A stretch of 64,000 nt of DNA from Lacrimispora sphenoides (GCF_900105215.1 NZ_FOIP01000001.1:2006001-2070000); one strand, 5' to 3'; shown: positions 52,002 to 61,520, counted from the stretch's first letter. Notes: generated from the sequence alone by a model not told the origin. Made by a program: numbers and translations.

Positions 52002-53312
52002 CTACATATTTATCAATACATTACACTGGAATATTCCATTTTCACTGCTCAGATTCATAGAACCATCGTACTTTTCTACCGCGCGCTCAACATTGCTTAA
52101 TCCGATTCCGTGATTTGCCCCCTTTTGAGACACCGGTCTGCCCTCATTCCATCTGTCGATGCTATTTGAAGTATTTTCAACTTTTATTGCTATCATTTCA
52201 TAATAAGGGCTGATTTTTAACTTTATCCATGGAGATCCGTTCACTTGTGCACAGGCTTCTATGGCATTATCCAATAAATTACCAAAGATTGTAGTGATAT
52301 CCATCGGATTCATGAAGCTTAAATCAACATTTCCTATTTCATATTGCAAATCGATATGTAGTTTTTCTGTGTTTTGTATTTTGTCATTTAAAAGAATATT
52401 TAAAATACCATTATTGGTTAGCTGTTGTGGGAGCAAAGGCTTTAAGATTGTATTGATCTCTTTAATGTAATTAATTGTCCCTTCTTTGTCATCTCCATGA
52501 TACAGCCCTTCCATAACCGCTATGTGTTTGTCAACATCATGAAGTATACTAAGAGATTCCTGATGCTTCTTTTCCTGATGCAAATAATATTTATACTGCA
52601 TAGTCGCCTGCTGTTCCAATAACTCCAGTTTTACCTTTAATTGATAATTATCTTCCATAAATCGTATGAAATATAAAAAATACATATCTGCAAATATAAT
52701 GAATCCCATGTTGATTAACAGAATAAGACCCATACCTTCTCCCCTTATTTTCCCGAAGGAAACGCCTATTACAACCATATTCATAAAACTGTAAATGGCA
52801 ATAATAAAATGAAGTACATACTGTGATTTGGTAAATTTGACTTTTTCATTTCTCCCCCATATTGGAGAAATAAAAGTATAATACATAAACAGCAAAACAA
52901 ACATGGAAAATGTCATATTAAGAAAGGTTTCCACCTCCGGCTCCAATGGAGGCATACGCATTTTCCAGAACATAAAATCAAGTAAGGCTACTCCTGCGGC
53001 TTCGCACACTGCAAATACCAATACCATAATTTCCGCTTCTAAAACCCTTCGCATCGGTTTATCAAAATCATCAAAATATAAGAAATAGCTTACTAAACCA
53101 TATGAAATGACCCAACTCAGCATATTTACCAATGGCCGCTGCAATAAATTGATGCCCATTAAAAATATACTGACGCCTATTTGAACGAGAAAGTAGAACT
53201 GTTTATTATGAAATGCCTTTTTATGCCTGCTGCCCATAAATTGAAATATGACGATAGTTGTAACCAGACACGAGACTATGATACCGGATAAAAATAATAT
53301 ATTATTTTCCAT
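52002..53312 (-). CDS. agrC: AgrC-family sensor histidine kinase
   Basis: 436 residues. The N-terminal half (about 1-215) has six or seven membrane helices, the peptide-sensing region. A coiled linker holds the phosphorylated His258 in SILHDVDKHIAVMEG. The GHKL ATPase domain follows with NLLDNAIEACAQV (N box) and GIGLSNVERAVEKYDG (G box). It senses the secreted cyclic peptide and phosphorylates AgrA, whose gene ends 2 bases upstream. The agrD promoter lies in the 141 bases downstream. Confidence 0.9.
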   Translation of the reverse strand: MENNILFLSGIIVSCLVTTIVIFQFMGSRHKKAFHNKQFYFLVQIGVSIFLMGINLLQRPLVNMLSWVISYGLVSYFLYFDDFDKPMRRVLEAEIMVLVFAVCEAAGVALLDFMFWKMRMPPLEPEVETFLNMTFSMFVLLFMYYTFISPIWGRNEKVKFTKSQYVLHFIIAIYSFMNMVVIGVSFGKIRGEGMGLILLINMGFIIFADMYFLYFIRFMEDNYQLKVKLELLEQQATMQYKYYLHQEKKHQESLSILHDVDKHIAVMEGLYHGDDKEGTINYIKEINTILKPLLPQQLTNNGILNILLNDKIQNTEKLHIDLQYEIGNVDLSFMNPMDITTIFGNLLDNAIEACAQVNGSPWIKLKISPYYEMIAIKVENTSNSIDRWNEGRPVSQKGANHGIGLSNVERAVEKYDGSMNLSSENGIFQCNVLINM

Positions 53313-53314
53313 AG

Positions 53315-54067
53315 TTAAATACTCCTGTGAACATAATTATTTAACTGCTCTTTAAAGGCAATTACCCGCTTTTGTGATAAGGGTAATCTTTCTCCCGTAT
53401 TTAAATAGACCATATCTCCTTTAACTTTTGCCACATGTTCAAAATTTACAATCACTCCGCGGTAGCAGGTTCCAAAGCCATATATTTCCATTCTCTGCTC
53501 CACATCTGTCATTGTCCCAATATATTCATACGTTTTTTTAATTGTTTTCACTCTGATTTTACGTGCGGTTTTTACATATTCAAAATAAAGAATCTTTGAA
53601 ACCGATACATTAACTGCCGGATATTCTTTTTCGCCGCTTTCACTTATTTCTGTTACATTTGACAATACAATCTCGATATCATTTCCTCGGTCCAATCCTA
53701 TGACCTGTACCAGCTCACTGATATGATCTATTAATTGTTCCTTTTTAACAGGCTTTGGCAAATAGGCAAATGCATGTGCACGATTAATTGCATCACTGCA
53801 GTATCCGTTAAACCCTGTAATATAAATGATCCTGACCTTTCTGTTTTTCTGGTATAGCTTCATTCCCGCTTCAATCCCATTCATTCCTCCCATAGAAATA
53901 TCCAGAAAGACGAAATCAAAGCTTACAGAGGAGGCTGTCAGTTCCTCACCAGAATGAAACATTTGAATGCTGTAAAGAATTCCATGATCTTTCATAAATT
54001 CTTCTACAAGCTGTTTAATTACCGCAGCTTCAATCTGTTCATCATCGCAAATTGCTACTTTAAACAT
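53315..54067 (-). CDS. agrA: AgrA-family response regulator with LytTR DNA-binding domain
   Basis: 250 residues. The receiver domain (about 1-125) has the acidic pair Asp8-Asp9, phosphoacceptor Asp56 in FVFLDISMGG, and the conserved Lys in YLPKPVKKE. The LytTR domain (about 145-245) has ILYFEYVKTARKIRV and FGTCYRGVIVNFEHVAKVKGD. This is the AlgR/AgrA/LytR type. It is the first gene of the agr group; agrC starts 2 bases after it. A possible promoter, TTGCCA-18-TAAAAT, lies at 54148-54119 on the minus strand. Its likely target is the direct repeat at agrD. Confidence 0.9.
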   Translation of the reverse strand: MFKVAICDDEQIEAAVIKQLVEEFMKDHGILYSIQMFHSGEELTASSVSFDFVFLDISMGGMNGIEAGMKLYQKNRKVRIIYITGFNGYCSDAINRAHAFAYLPKPVKKEQLIDHISELVQVIGLDRGNDIEIVLSNVTEISESGEKEYPAVNVSVSKILYFEYVKTARKIRVKTIKKTYEYIGTMTDVEQRMEIYGFGTCYRGVIVNFEHVAKVKGDMVYLNTGERLPLSQKRVIAFKEQLNNYVHRSI

Positions 54068-54195
54068 TTATCCATCCCCCTAAAGCTTTATTCTTTTGTA
54101 TATAGCAAGTATATCGGTATTTTACCTCCAATAAGTTAGGTTTGGCAATTAAATCACTTATATATTTATCCTCTTGAAGGAAATAAGCACATACA

Positions 54196-54224
54196 TTTAC
54201 TTTTCTAAATGGTTTTAGTATAAT
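54196..54224 (+). promoter_or_regulatory. glf promoter
   Basis: TTTACT (54196-54201), 17-bp spacer, TATAAT (54219-54224). Confidence 0.5.
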
Positions 54225-54260
54225 GTAGACAGTTTATAAACAAGACAGGAGAAGGAAACC

Positions 54261-55361
54261 ATGAAAAAATATGATTATGTGCTGGTAGGCGGCGGCCTTT
54301 ATTCCGGTGTCTTTGCATATTTGGCAAGGCAAAAAGGGAAAAAGTGCCTTGTGGTAGAGAAGAGGGACCACATGGGCGGCAACATTTTCTGCGAGGAAAC
54401 AGAAGGAATCCACGTACACCGTTACGGAGCCCATATTTTCCATACCAGCAACAAGAAGGTATGGCAATTTGTCAATGAGCTGGCAGAGTTCAATCGCTAT
54501 ACCAACAGCCCGGTAGCAAATTTCAAGGGTGAAATGTATAACATGCCCTTTAATATGAACACCTTCAGTAAGATGTGGGGAATATCTACCCCTGCGGAAG
54601 CAAAGGCAAAAATCGAAGAGCAAAAAGCTTCTGTAACCGGAGAACCCAGGAACTTAGAGGAGCAGGCGATCAGCCTTGTGGGCAGGGATATTTATGAAAA
54701 GCTGGTGAAAGGCTATACGGAGAAACAGTGGGGCAGAGACTGCAAGGATCTTCCTGCCTTTATCATCAAACGCCTTCCCGTTCGCTTTACCTATGATAAC
54801 AACTACTTCAATGACTTATACCAGGGAATTCCCATAGGCGGATATAATGTGATCATTGAAAAGCTGTTTGAAGGCTGCGACGTGGAAATGGGAGTCGATT
54901 ATCTGGAAAATAAGGAATATTATGATGGGTTAGGAGAACGGGTGATTTATACTGGAACCATTGATGCTTATTACGGATATCAGTTTGGAAAGCTGGAATA
55001 CCGGAGCTTGCGGTTTGAAACCCAGGTAGTGGATACGGACAACTACCAGGGAGTGGCAGTCGTTAACTACACGGACCGGGAAACTCCTTATACCAGGATC
55101 ATTGAGCATAAGCATTTTGAATTCGGAACTCAGCCTAAATCTGTTATAACCCGGGAATATTCCGTAGACTGGACCGAGGGCATGGAGCCCTATTATCCGG
55201 TAAACGATGAAAAAAATCAGGGATTATTCTTAAAATATGCGGCTTTGGCTGAAACGGAAGATCATGTGATTTTCGGGGGACGGTTAGGAGAATATAAATA
55301 CTACGATATGGACAAGGTTATTGAATCAGCCATGAACCGGGCAGAAAAGGAATTGGGCTAA
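54261..55361 (+). CDS. glf: UDP-galactopyranose mutase
   Basis: 366 residues. FAD-binding Rossmann start YDYVLVGGGLYSGVFAY, then HVHRYGAHIFHTSNKKVW with the substrate region, YTEKQWGRD, RLPVRFTYDNNYFND and near the C-terminus FGGRLGEYKYYDMDKVI. These are the standard landmarks of Glf. It converts UDP-galactopyranose to UDP-galactofuranose using reduced FAD. A galactofuranose-containing surface polysaccharide is therefore likely. Several glycosyltransferase genes follow, and one of them is probably a galactofuranosyltransferase. Start after GGAGAAGG. Confidence 0.95.
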   Translation: MKKYDYVLVGGGLYSGVFAYLARQKGKKCLVVEKRDHMGGNIFCEETEGIHVHRYGAHIFHTSNKKVWQFVNELAEFNRYTNSPVANFKGEMYNMPFNMNTFSKMWGISTPAEAKAKIEEQKASVTGEPRNLEEQAISLVGRDIYEKLVKGYTEKQWGRDCKDLPAFIIKRLPVRFTYDNNYFNDLYQGIPIGGYNVIIEKLFEGCDVEMGVDYLENKEYYDGLGERVIYTGTIDAYYGYQFGKLEYRSLRFETQVVDTDNYQGVAVVNYTDRETPYTRIIEHKHFEFGTQPKSVITREYSVDWTEGMEPYYPVNDEKNQGLFLKYAALAETEDHVIFGGRLGEYKYYDMDKVIESAMNRAEKELG

Positions 55362-55470
55362 TCCTGCATACAGGCATAGCTGTTTACTTTTTATGGCAGA
55401 TATAGTACAATACTACGGAACCAGGGCTGGATTTTCCATGCCCTGAAACGTACGTAAACTGGAGGAATCT

Positions 55471-56448
55471 ATGAACGTTGTATACGCTTCCAACGATAAT
55501 TATGCCAGGCATCTGGCCGTATCCCTTTATTCCCTTTTGGATCATAACAGGGACATGGGTGACATCCATATCTTTGTTTTGTCCATGAGCCTGTCCAAAA
55601 AGACGAAAGAACGGCTTAAGTCCGTGGCAGATGGGTTTGGTCAGGAACTGACGGTCGTGGAGCTGGGAGATTTAAAGGAGCGCTTTTCCTATGAAGTTGA
55701 TACGGGCGGTTTTGATTTAAGCATTATGGCCCGCCTGTTTATGGGAGAGGTTCTCCCGGAGGTAACGGACCGCGTGCTGTATTTAGACTGTGATACGGTA
55801 GTGCTGTCTTCCCTAAAAAAACTGTGGGAAAAGGATCTGGGATCCTTCCTATTAGGAGCGGTCATGGAACCTACCATATACCCTTCCATTAAGGAAGAAA
55901 TCGGCCTTTTACCCGAAGCTCCTTATTTTAATTCCGGTGTTCTCCTCATTGATATGACCCGCTGGAGAGAGGAAAACGCCCAGAAGCAGCTTCTGGACTT
56001 TTACTGTTCCATGGGCGGGAAGCTGTTTGCTGGAGACCAGGATACCATTAACGGGGCGTTAAAGGGAAGGATAAAACCCTTATCTCCCCGATATAACTTT
56101 TTTACCAATTACCGATATTACCGGTACAGTCATCTGGTAAGGCTGTCTCCTGTGTATGGAAAGCTTGGGCAAAATGGGTTCCGGGAGGCAAAAAAACATC
56201 CTGCGATCCTACACTTTATGGGGGATGAAAGACCCTGGAAAGAGGGGAATTTAAACCATTACCGCAGGGCTTATGATCATTATCTATCACTTACGCCATG
56301 GGCCGGAACACCTAAGGAAAAGGGAAGCCGTCTTTATATGGCTGCTTATCACCTGATGGATTACGCCACCTTTTTATGTCCTGCCGTGAGAGATTTTGTA
56401 AGCTCCAGGTTTGGGATGCGGGTAATCAATTCCAGAAAAGGTTCTTAA
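55471..56448 (+). CDS. Glycosyltransferase family 8
   Basis: 325 residues. Typical GT8 start MNVVYASNDNYARHLAVSLYSLL, the nucleotide-metal motif Asp106-Cys-Asp108 in VLYLDCDTVVL, and the acceptor-side segments PYFNSGVLLIDMTRWR and GDQDTINGALKG. LHFMGDERPWK supplies the late His. It is a retaining, metal-dependent glucosyl- or galactosyltransferase working in the cytoplasm. It probably adds a hexose to a surface glycan together with the following GT2 genes. AGGAGG precedes the ATG. Donor and acceptor are unknown. Confidence 0.92.
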   Translation: MNVVYASNDNYARHLAVSLYSLLDHNRDMGDIHIFVLSMSLSKKTKERLKSVADGFGQELTVVELGDLKERFSYEVDTGGFDLSIMARLFMGEVLPEVTDRVLYLDCDTVVLSSLKKLWEKDLGSFLLGAVMEPTIYPSIKEEIGLLPEAPYFNSGVLLIDMTRWREENAQKQLLDFYCSMGGKLFAGDQDTINGALKGRIKPLSPRYNFFTNYRYYRYSHLVRLSPVYGKLGQNGFREAKKHPAILHFMGDERPWKEGNLNHYRRAYDHYLSLTPWAGTPKEKGSRLYMAAYHLMDYATFLCPAVRDFVSSRFGMRVINSRKGS

Positions 56449-56460
56449 AGAGGAGCGGAT

Positions 56461-57342
56461 ATGAACATTAGCTGTATCATTCTTAATTATAATGATCCGG
56501 AAACCACCATAAGCCTGGTAACCTCCATAGTAAATTATAAAACCCTGGATTCTATCGTGATCGTGGACAACTGCTCCACCGATGATTCCGTATCAAGGCT
56601 TCAGGCGGTTGCGGGCGGAAAGGTCCATCTTATCTCCACGGAAAGGAACGGGGGATACGGATACGGCAATAATCAGGGGATCCGGTATGCACATGGGACG
56701 CTTCACGCTTCCCATGTGCTCATCGCAAATCCTGATGTTAAGGTTACAGAAGGATGTATACAGGCCATGAAGGATTCCTTTTTAAAGATAAGCCGGCTGG
56801 GGGTTGCGGCAGCAGTCACCAGGGCTGGAACGGGAGAGGTGGCGCTGTCAAGCTGGCGTATTAACGGCCTGATAGGCGATCTTCTGGATACCGGTCTTAT
56901 TACAAGGCGTATTTTTGCCCGCTGGCTGAATGACCGGCCGGAACTTAAGGCAGATTTTGAAAAGGAGCGGTACGTTTATGTAGATGCTGTGCTTGGTTCC
57001 CTTTTTATGGCGGATATTAATGCTCTGATGGAATGCGGTCTTTATGATGAAGATGTCTTTCTTTACTATGAGGAAAAGATACTTGGATTTCAGCTTAAGA
57101 AAAAGGGATACGGGACGGTACTTCTTTTAAACCAGACCTATGTACACCTTCATTCCGTGTCTATTAATAAGAATGTGAAATCTATATTAAAGAAGCAGGC
57201 AATTCTTCATGAGAGCAAGCTTCACTATTATAAAAACTATCTGGGGATCAACCGGTTCCAGGAATGTCTGGTAAAGGCTTTCCTGGCATTTCTCATGGCT
57301 GAAATCTGGTTTTTGACAAAGATCGTGGGATTATCCTGGTAG
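56461..57342 (+). CDS. Glycosyltransferase family 2, rhamnosyltransferase-like
   Basis: 293 residues, starting 12 bases after the GT8 stop. GT2 motifs: SCIILNYNDPETTISLV, IVIVDNCSTDDS, then NGGYGYGNNQGIRYA and HVLIANPDVKV. The DxN-type metal site is NPDVKV, typical of WbbL-like rhamnosyl- or galactofuranosyltransferases. EDVFLYYEEKILGFQLKKKG holds the catalytic base. The last 25 residues are hydrophobic and could touch the membrane. It builds a step of the surface glycan. Confidence 0.9.
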   Translation: MNISCIILNYNDPETTISLVTSIVNYKTLDSIVIVDNCSTDDSVSRLQAVAGGKVHLISTERNGGYGYGNNQGIRYAHGTLHASHVLIANPDVKVTEGCIQAMKDSFLKISRLGVAAAVTRAGTGEVALSSWRINGLIGDLLDTGLITRRIFARWLNDRPELKADFEKERYVYVDAVLGSLFMADINALMECGLYDEDVFLYYEEKILGFQLKKKGYGTVLLLNQTYVHLHSVSINKNVKSILKKQAILHESKLHYYKNYLGINRFQECLVKAFLAFLMAEIWFLTKIVGLSW

Positions 57343-57369
57343 ATAGAAACGTGGAAAGGGGGAAAATAT

Positions 57370-58290
57370 ATGGTTTCGGTGCTGCTTGCATCCTTTAACG
57401 GAGAAAAATATATACGGGAGCAGCTGGAATCTATATTAAACCAGACGTTTTCCGATCTGTCCATCGTGATTTCCGACGATCTTTCTACAGACGGCACCCC
57501 TGCCATTATCCGGGAATATGAAGAACGATATCCGGGACGGGTGAGGGGCCTTAGGAATAGCGAAAGATCCGGCAGTGCCCAGAATAATTTCTTCCGCCTG
57601 CTTAAGGTGGTAAATGATGAGTATATCATGCTGTGTGACCAGGATGACGTATGGCTGCCGGATAAGGCAGAGGTCACCTTAAGGGAAATGAAGAAGCTGG
57701 AAGCGGAATGGGGGAAAGCGATCCCCCTTCTGGTCCATGGTGACTTATCGGTAACCGATAAGGAGGGCAGCATTCTTCACGAATCCATGGCGGAATACCA
57801 GAAAATCGCAGTTCATGATAACCGGTTCAGCCATTATCTGGTTGAGAATAATATCACAGGGAATACAGTCATGATCAACAAGGCATTTTTGGGGTTCCTG
57901 ACCGATGTTCCCAGGGAATGCGTTATGCATGACTGGTGGCTGGGGCTTTTGGCAAGCTGTTTTGGAAGGATATCCTACATTGACCGTCCCCTGGTCTTAT
58001 ACCGGCAGCATGGAGAAAATCAGATGGGATCCAAAAGCGGCAAGGAGCAGTATGCGGAGCGGATCCGGAATCAGGATGCGGTCCGGGAAAATTACAGGAA
58101 AATGTTTGTGCAGGCACAGATGTTTTTAAAACTCTATGGAAATGAGATGTCCAGAGAGCAAAGAGCGGTTCTGGAGCATTTTATCGGACTGCCCGAAAAA
58201 AACAGGGCGGTAAAGATATATACGATTTGGAAATACAAATTAATGAAAAGCACCCTTATACGGACGCTGGGCCAGATGTTTTCCATCTGA
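57370..58290 (+). CDS. Glycosyltransferase family 2
   Basis: 306 residues. It begins MVSVLLASFNGEKYIREQLESIL, has VISDDLSTDGTPAI, then MLCDQDDVWLPDKAE with the Asp-x-Asp metal site, and a late HDWWLGLLA segment where the catalytic base lies. This is the WcaA/alpha- or beta-hexosyltransferase type of GT2. No membrane helices. It follows the previous GT2 by 27 bases, with AAAGGGGG upstream, in the same direction. Sugar specificity cannot be read from sequence. Confidence 0.9.
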   Translation: MVSVLLASFNGEKYIREQLESILNQTFSDLSIVISDDLSTDGTPAIIREYEERYPGRVRGLRNSERSGSAQNNFFRLLKVVNDEYIMLCDQDDVWLPDKAEVTLREMKKLEAEWGKAIPLLVHGDLSVTDKEGSILHESMAEYQKIAVHDNRFSHYLVENNITGNTVMINKAFLGFLTDVPRECVMHDWWLGLLASCFGRISYIDRPLVLYRQHGENQMGSKSGKEQYAERIRNQDAVRENYRKMFVQAQMFLKLYGNEMSREQRAVLEHFIGLPEKNRAVKIYTIWKYKLMKSTLIRTLGQMFSI

Positions 58291-58311
58291 CCGGGAAATG
58301 GAGGATAACGC

Positions 58312-59418
58312 ATGGACAACAAAGAGGACATATTAGTGACGAGGGCTTCCATGCCTTCCTATGAAGAATTTATAGAAGAGATTAAGCCGATCTGGGAAAC
58401 TGCCTGGATGACGAATATGGGAGAATTTCATGAAAAACTGATGGAGCAGTTAAAGGAGTATTTAAAGGTACAGAAGCTTCTTTTGTTTGTCAATGGACAT
58501 ATGGCTCTTGAAATGGCGCTCCAGGCCATGAATCTATCCGGCGAGGTGATCACCACCCCATTTTCTTTCGCTTCCACCACCCATGCCATTGTAAGAAATA
58601 ACTTAACTCCCGTGTTCTGCGATATCCGGGAGGAGGATTATACCATTGATCCGGATAAGATTGAAGCGATGATTACGGAAAAGACGACCGCCATTTTACC
58701 GGTTCATGTTTATGGAAATATCTGTGATGTAGATAAAATTGAAAAGATCGCGAAAAAACATAATTTAAAGGTAATTTATGATGCTGCCCATGCCTTTGGT
58801 GTAGATGTAAATGGGAGAGGGATCGGGACCTACGGAGACGCTTCCATGTTCAGCTTCCATGCCACAAAGGTGTTTAATACCATTGAAGGCGGTGCTGTGA
58901 CCTTTCAGGATCCATCCCTGGAGATCTTGTTCAATTATTTAAAGAATTTCGGTATCACTGGCAAGGAAACCGTAGAATATATCGGCGGTAATGCAAAAAT
59001 GAATGAGTTTCAGGCGGCTATGGGTATCTGCAACCTCCGCCATGTGAATGATAACATCGAAAAGCGCAGGCTTGTGGCAGAACGGTACCGGGAACATCTG
59101 GCGGGAGTACCGGGAATCCGCCTGATGAATCCCAAAGAAGGGATCCGCCAGAATTATGCTTATTTTCCTGTAGCCTTTGATGGCTTCTCTTTAACACGAA
59201 ATGAGGTATATGACCTGCTGGCCACTCACCATATCTTTGCGAGAAAGTATTTTTATCCTCTGATCACTGATTTTGAATGCTATCGGGAACGGTTTTCAAA
59301 TGTACATCTTCCTGTGGCAAAAAAAGCGGCAGACAGCGTACTGACCCTGCCTTTATATGCAGAACTTTCCCTGGATCAGGTCGACCGCATCTGCGCCATT
59401 ATTTTAGGTGCCAGATAG
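58312..59418 (+). CDS. DegT/DnrJ/EryC1-family sugar aminotransferase
   Basis: 368 residues. PLP enzyme of the sugar-aminotransferase group: NGHMALEMALQAMNLSGEVITTPFSFASTTHAI, VIYDAAHAFGVDVNGRGIG with the PLP Asp, and the Lys in MFSFHATKVFNTIEGGAV. NAKMNEFQAAMGICNL follows. These enzymes convert a nucleotide-linked keto-sugar to an amino sugar. A sugar carrying an amino group is thus likely in this glycan, and the neighbouring ATP-grasp protein may acylate it. It follows the GT2 gene by 21 bases. Start after GGAGG. Confidence 0.92.
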   Translation: MDNKEDILVTRASMPSYEEFIEEIKPIWETAWMTNMGEFHEKLMEQLKEYLKVQKLLLFVNGHMALEMALQAMNLSGEVITTPFSFASTTHAIVRNNLTPVFCDIREEDYTIDPDKIEAMITEKTTAILPVHVYGNICDVDKIEKIAKKHNLKVIYDAAHAFGVDVNGRGIGTYGDASMFSFHATKVFNTIEGGAVTFQDPSLEILFNYLKNFGITGKETVEYIGGNAKMNEFQAAMGICNLRHVNDNIEKRRLVAERYREHLAGVPGIRLMNPKEGIRQNYAYFPVAFDGFSLTRNEVYDLLATHHIFARKYFYPLITDFECYRERFSNVHLPVAKKAADSVLTLPLYAELSLDQVDRICAIILGAR

Positions 59419-59496
59419 GAGGAAAGGTAAGGAAAGAGGAAACTCCTTACAGGGATACTAATATGCCCTGGGTAACAGAGCGGAAAAGAGGAAATC

Positions 59497-60459
59497 ATGA
59501 ATACAGCACTGGTGACTGCGATTGGGTCGTTTTCAGCAGATATCGTTATAAAAAACTTAAAAAAAGGCGGTTACCGTGTAGTTGGCTGTGATATTTATCC
59601 GGCAGAATGGATTGCGGATTCCGGGAATGTGGCGTCCTTTTACCAGGTTCCCCTTGCAACGGACGAGAAACGGTATGTAAACACCATCCTGAAGATATGC
59701 AGGGAGGAACAGGTAAAAGTGCTGATGGTTCTCACAGATGTGGAGGTAGATGTGTGGAACCGCTACAGGGATGAACTGGCCCTTGCTTCGGTGACATTAT
59801 GTCTGTCATCGGAGGAAACCCTTCTTCTGTGCAGGGATAAAAGGGAGCTGTACCGTTTTCTTAAGGAAAAGGGCATAGGCAACCCCATTCCCACGCTGGA
59901 GCTTATGGAGGCTGAAGCAGAGCGCCTTTCCTATCCTGCGGTTATCAAACCCTTTAACGGAAGAAGTAGTCAAGGGCTTCGCTATATACAATCCCTTGAC
60001 GAGATGAAAGGCTTTCTGGAATGTGGGGACTCTGAGGGGCTGATCGTACAGCCCTATTATCAGGGAAGCATCATTACCGTTGACGTGGTAAGGCAGGCGG
60101 AAACAGGAGAGAGCGTTGCCGTATGCCGGAAGGAGCTTTTGCGGACCCCGAACGGAGCAGGAACCTCGGTGCTGGTGTTTCTGGATCCGGTTCTGGAAGC
60201 AACGTGCAGGGATATAGCCAATGCCCTTGGTATCAACGGATGCGTGAACTTTGAATTCATTCAGACAGAGGATGGATCGTATCATATGCTGGAGTGTAAT
60301 CCCCGTTTTTCCGGTGGCGTAGAGTTTTCCTGCCTGGCAGGATACGACTGTGTCACCAACCATTTAAGATGTTTTATCGGAGAGGCCATAGAACCCTTAA
60401 AAGGAATTATGGGCATGTATATTGCGAGAAAATATGAGGAATATATTATGGGAAGTTAA
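59497..60459 (+). CDS. ATP-grasp protein (carbamoyl-phosphate-synthase-like) in glycan cluster
   Basis: 320 residues. The N-terminal domain (about 1-105) is Rossmann-like (TALVTAIGSFSADIVIKNLKKGGYRVVGCDIYP). The ATP-grasp region has YPAVIKPFNGRSSQGLRYI (nucleotide Lys), the Glu-type adenine contact before YYQGSIITVDVV, and MLECNPRFSGG with metal Glu and Asn. These enzymes ligate a carboxylate to an amine through an acyl phosphate. Next to an aminotransferase, a likely role is attaching an amino acid or other acid to an amino sugar. This role is inference. The protein is cytoplasmic. Confidence 0.85.
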   Translation: MNTALVTAIGSFSADIVIKNLKKGGYRVVGCDIYPAEWIADSGNVASFYQVPLATDEKRYVNTILKICREEQVKVLMVLTDVEVDVWNRYRDELALASVTLCLSSEETLLLCRDKRELYRFLKEKGIGNPIPTLELMEAEAERLSYPAVIKPFNGRSSQGLRYIQSLDEMKGFLECGDSEGLIVQPYYQGSIITVDVVRQAETGESVAVCRKELLRTPNGAGTSVLVFLDPVLEATCRDIANALGINGCVNFEFIQTEDGSYHMLECNPRFSGGVEFSCLAGYDCVTNHLRCFIGEAIEPLKGIMGMYIARKYEEYIMGS

Positions 60460-60521
60460 AAGCAATTGCAAGTGAAGATAAGTTATATTACAAAAGCAGA
60501 TGCAGGAAAGGGTGGAGAGGA

Positions 60522-61508
60522 ATGAGCGGCAGTTCCGAATCAAACATAATGGCCAGCATTAATTGTGTGACCTTTAACCATGGGGCTTATATCAGGCAGG
60601 CCTTGGACAGCTTTCTCATGCAGAAGACAGATTTTGAATTTGAGATTCTGGTCCATGACGATGCATCCACCGATGGTACGGGGGATATCATAAGAGAATA
60701 TGCTGAAAAATATCCGGATAAGGTGAAACCACTTATACAGACAGAGAACCAGTATTCTCAGGGAATCGACAATATCAGCGGAGCGTTTAATTTCCCCCGG
60801 GCCAGAGGAAAATACATTTTCATGTGCGATGGAGATGATTACTGGACGACACCGGATAAGATGCAAAAGCAGGTGGATTACATGGAGGCTCATCCGGACT
60901 GTACCCTTTGTATACACAGTGCCAAAATCGAACTGGTGGGAAAGGCTCTGACAGAAAAACAGATGCGTCCTTACAGGGAGAGCCGGGTGATCACGCCGGA
61001 GGAGATTGTAGATAAGCCTTCCGGTTATGCCATGTCCTCCATGGCATTTCCCTCCCGCCTTGTGAAAGAACTTCCGGATTATTACGTGGATTGCCCGGTG
61101 GGAGATACTCCCCTGCAGATGATGGCGGCTGAAAAAGGGTACGGCTATTACATGGATGAACCTATGAGTGCCTACCGGGTGGGAGTAGCAGGCTCCTGGA
61201 CCGTGGAAGGAAAAAGCGGGAATTACGCCCAAAAGCAGAAGATTTACTGGGAGCGGATGAAAACGGTGTATGAGGAATTTAACGTTGCCACAGAGGGGCG
61301 TTTAAAGGAAGCTGCAGATAGTGCGGCAAAACGGACTTATTATCATACCATGGTTAATACCAGGCAGTTTAAGGAGATCGTGAACCCGGAGTACGCCAGG
61401 TATTATAAAGAATTGACACCAAGAACCAGGTTCTTTATTCAGACTGAGTACAGGGCTCCTGGAGCTTATAGGCTGTTAAGGAAGATATTCCTGGGAAAGA
61501 AACGGTAA
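60522..61508 (+). CDS. Glycosyltransferase family 2
   Basis: 328 residues. ATG after GGTGGAGAGG. It begins with MASINCVTFNHGAYIRQALDSFL, then VHDDASTDGTGDIIREYA, and FMCDGDDYWTTPDKMQKQVDY, which holds the Asp-x-Asp metal motif. VGDTPLQMMAAEKGYGYYMDEPMSAYRVG is the later acceptor region. It is a soluble GT2 of the type common in clostridial capsule or wall glycan clusters. It ends the forward-strand group before a terminator. Specificity is unknown. Confidence 0.9.
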   Translation: MSGSSESNIMASINCVTFNHGAYIRQALDSFLMQKTDFEFEILVHDDASTDGTGDIIREYAEKYPDKVKPLIQTENQYSQGIDNISGAFNFPRARGKYIFMCDGDDYWTTPDKMQKQVDYMEAHPDCTLCIHSAKIELVGKALTEKQMRPYRESRVITPEEIVDKPSGYAMSSMAFPSRLVKELPDYYVDCPVGDTPLQMMAAEKGYGYYMDEPMSAYRVGVAGSWTVEGKSGNYAQKQKIYWERMKTVYEEFNVATEGRLKEAADSAAKRTYYHTMVNTRQFKEIVNPEYARYYKELTPRTRFFIQTEYRAPGAYRLLRKIFLGKKR

Positions 61509-61520
61509 AGCGGCAAAAAT

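Noticed and set aside
51766..52113. Plus-strand open frame of 115 codons across the agrD region
   Set aside because: It is antisense to agrD and the end of agrC, has no ribosome binding site, and the minus-strand AgrD reading is far more convincing.
60540..61232. 230-codon minus-strand frame opposite the GT2 gene
   Set aside because: Antisense to a clear GT2 with DxD motif; composition rich in His and Ile from reverse reading.
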